Assembly (NCBI GenBank): GCA_022563135.1
Contig: JADFNZ010000033.1
Span: 1-13,292 of the forward strand
DNA length: 13,292 bases
From: Chloroflexota bacterium
GTDB lineage: Bacteria > Chloroflexota > Dehalococcoidia > DSTF01 > RBG-16-68-14
Direction: 5' to 3'
This document shows, one piece after another, positions 11,849-13,292 of this stretch (the first letter of the stretch is position 1; each line of letters begins with the position of its first letter). A program made the translations under genes and the position numbers. The notes beneath the pieces are model-generated. The model ran no database searches and was not told the DNA's origin. It was given only the letters and a program-made list of their open reading frames with translations.

Positions 11849-13292
11849 TCAGTCAAGGAGGCCTTCCCGCTGGGCGCGGACGCCGGCCTCCGTCCGGGAC
11901 GCGGCGTTCATCTTGGCGAGGATGTTGCCGACGTGCTTGTGGATGGTGAGCGGGCTAATGCCGAGCTGTGCGGCGATCTCTTTGTCCGCCAGCCCGTCTG
12001 CTACCTGGTGGAGGACCGTGAGCTCGCGGAAGGTGAGGCTGTAGGGGTTCCGCCGGAGCATCTGACGCTCGACTCTGCCTTCCAACCTCTCTCTGGCATT
12101 CTGGATCTCCTGCTCCATCCGCTTGCGCTCGGTGACATCCAACGAAGCGCCTGTGATCCCGATGACCTTGCCTGTAGTGTCGAGCAGCGGTTCGATGGTA
12201 AGGTCGTGGAAGAGGCTCTGTGCGCTGACCGTGGCCTGTATCTCCTCCCGCGTACCGACACCAGAGTGCAGGACTTGCCGCTTGATCGCCGTTAGGCGGC
12301 TGGCTTCTTCAGCTGGGAGCAGGTCCGCATCGGTCTTGCCCAGGATACCTTCCACGGTGAAGCCGGGGACCGGATTGTGGATCCAGGTGTAGCGAAGGTC
12401 ACTGTCCTGATTGAACACGGCCACTGGCGAATTCATGAGTGACACTCGAAAGCGCTCCTCGCTCTCCCGCAGCGTCTCCTCCGCCCGCTTGCGCTCGGTG
12501 ATGTCCCGCCACATGCATCGGCTTCGTACCACGCGACCCGACTTGTCCCTGACAGCCGTTGCGTTGAGGCTCACGTCGATGAGCGTGCCATCCTTGCGCT
12601 GCACTTGGAGCTCGACGTCACGTAATACGCCGCGAGCGCTTAAGTCTTGCAAGGCAGCGTCAACTCGCTGGTGCGACTCCGGCGTGTAGAACTCCAAGAT
12701 CTTGTGTCCGATGATCTCATCCTTCCGCCGGCCGAGCATGTCGGCCGCCGTCTGGTTGCATTCGATGAGCAGGCCGCTTTCGGGGTCCACGGACAGGTAA
12801 GAGTCAGGAGCGTGCTCGTAGTAGTCTCGATATCGCTCTTCGCTCTCCCGTAGTGCCTGCTGGGCCCGCTTGCGCTCGGTGATGTCGCGTGCGACGCAAT
12901 AGATCAATTGTTCTTCCGATGATGCGGCATAATTCCAGGACAGCCACCGATACGATCCGCCCTTGCACAGGTAGCGAACTTCATTGAGGCCAACCTTCTC
13001 AGTCCCAGCCCAGAGCTTCTCTGCTGCGGCCAATGTTCTTTGCCGGTCTTCGGGGTGGACAAGATCCATGCTGTGCTTCGCCAGCAGTTCCTCACCTGTG
13101 AAGCCAAGCGTTTGTTCCCAGGCCGGATTGACTTCCCTGAAGCGCCCGTCGAACCCAAGCACACACAGCAGGTCGGGTGAGAGTGCAAAGAATCTGTCAT
13201 AGCGTGTTACCTCGCGATACGGCTGATTGCTCTCTTGTGGCGCTTCTTTAGTCCGCTCGCGCTCTGCTCTCTTGGGGCTCGGCGCACCGTGG
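11849..13292 (-). CDS. Multi-PAS regulator with C-terminal LuxR-type HTH (partial, N-terminus outside window)
   Basis: The frame stays open from the TGA at 11851-11849 to the right edge, giving 480 visible residues. A start at GTG 13162 would cut through the first PAS domain (RFFALSPDLLCVLGFDGRFR begins before it), so the true start lies off-window. Visible domains are PAS1 (about 30-138, ending ARDITERKRA), PAS2 (149-268, ending RDITERKRA), PAS3 (277-389, ending LDVTERKR), a short coiled linker (389-412), and a LuxR HTH (418-480: LTFRELTVLHQVADG, DKEIAAQLGISPLTIHKHVG). There is no kinase, GGDEF or receiver domain. It is probably a cytoplasmic one-component sensor binding a small ligand, cofactor or redox signal. 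No Cys/His haem or flavin motif is evident. Base composition is less GC-rich than the Bat operon. Confidence 0.9.
   Translation of the reverse strand, partial: HGAPSPKRAERERTKEAPQESNQPYREVTRYDRFFALSPDLLCVLGFDGRFREVNPAWEQTLGFTGEELLAKHSMDLVHPEDRQRTLAAAEKLWAGTEKVGLNEVRYLCKGGSYRWLSWNYAASSEEQLIYCVARDITERKRAQQALRESEERYRDYYEHAPDSYLSVDPESGLLIECNQTAADMLGRRKDEIIGHKILEFYTPESHQRVDAALQDLSARGVLRDVELQVQRKDGTLIDVSLNATAVRDKSGRVVRSRCMWRDITERKRAEETLRESEERFRVSLMNSPVAVFNQDSDLRYTWIHNPVPGFTVEGILGKTDADLLPAEEASRLTAIKRQVLHSGVGTREEIQATVSAQSLFHDLTIEPLLDTTGKVIGITGASLDVTERKRMEQEIQNARERLEGRVERQMLRRNPYSLTFRELTVLHQVADGLADKEIAAQLGISPLTIHKHVGNILAKMNAASRTEAGVRAQREGLLD
12120..12886 (-). repeat. Three PAS-linker DNA repeats inside the PAS-LuxR gene
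   Basis: The 20-mer CGCTTGCGCTCGGTGATGTC (+ strand) is found at 12486-12505 and 12867-12886, and with two changes at 12120-12139. It encodes the D-I/V-T-E-R-K-R linker after each PAS domain. Similarity between the two distal copies continues into the adjacent helix (CGCTCTCCCG nearby). The spacing of 366 and 381 bp equals one PAS unit, pointing to tandem duplication. Confidence 0.75.

Noticed and set aside
11849..13162. PAS-LuxR gene starting at GTG 13162
   Set aside because: The frame is open to the right edge, and the residues before 13162 (RFFALSPDLLCV) are the beginning of the PAS domain, so the gene extends off-window.
1..13292. CRISPR array, tRNA, rRNA, riboswitch, IS element or phage gene
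   Set aside because: No spaced direct repeats of CRISPR size, no clover-leaf or rRNA sequence, no transposase or integrase motif and no terminal inverted repeats were seen on either strand by eye.

Overview
The window looks like the chromosome of a high-GC bacterium, most likely a Chloroflexota member (Thermomicrobia or Dehalococcoidia/Tepidiformia type). That placement is inference. It rests on the strong G/C third-position bias, the DUF58-transglutaminase and Bat-type clusters, a haloalkane dehalogenase-like hydrolase of the GQDWGG type, and a multi-PAS regulator ending in a LuxR helix-turn-helix. There is no rRNA, tRNA, CRISPR array, IS element or phage gene.

Left, + strand (1-3951): the tail of a DUF58 protein is coupled by ATGA overlap to a 764-aa TgpA-like membrane transglutaminase-fold protein. 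All three presumed catalytic positions of that protein are substituted (Phe520, Tyr564, Asn580). After a 61-bp gap with a candidate promoter comes a two-gene unit: an enoyl-CoA hydratase/isomerase and an O6-alkylguanine-DNA alkyltransferase.

Middle, - strand (3964-8532): a tightly coupled Bat-type operon read right to left. It encodes a DUF58 protein, a BatD-like membrane protein starting at GTG 7624, the VWA protein BatA starting at GTG 6668, and a fused BatB-BatC protein (VWA plus TPR). The gaps are 2 bp, a 4-bp overlap and a 4-bp overlap. No MoxR ATPase is adjacent. One may lie left of the window beside the first DUF58 gene and serve both clusters.

Right of the Bat operon, - strand (8617-11375): a PaaI-type thioesterase, a haloalkane dehalogenase-like alpha/beta hydrolase, a decayed SRPBCC (polyketide cyclase-like) remnant, and DNA polymerase IV (dinB). 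dinB has a clear sigma70-type promoter with TTGACA and a LexA-like GAAT-N4-GTTC site just downstream of the -10.

Right end (11400-13292): an AT-richer intergenic region, then a 67-aa stand-alone LuxR-type HTH protein. It converges on a PAS-PAS-PAS-LuxR regulator whose reading frame is still open at the right edge. The two convergent genes end in clearly homologous HTH domains and are separated by 56 bp holding a 16-bp inverted repeat.

The strongest leads are the triad-less transglutaminase-fold protein, the BatB-BatC fusion with a lipobox-like junction, the truncated SRPBCC gene abutting dinB, the LexA-like control of dinB, and the HTH-only/PAS-HTH convergent pair. I see no clearly new multi-gene system. 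The nearest candidate is the pairing of two DUF58 clusters, one with a probably non-catalytic transglutaminase fold.
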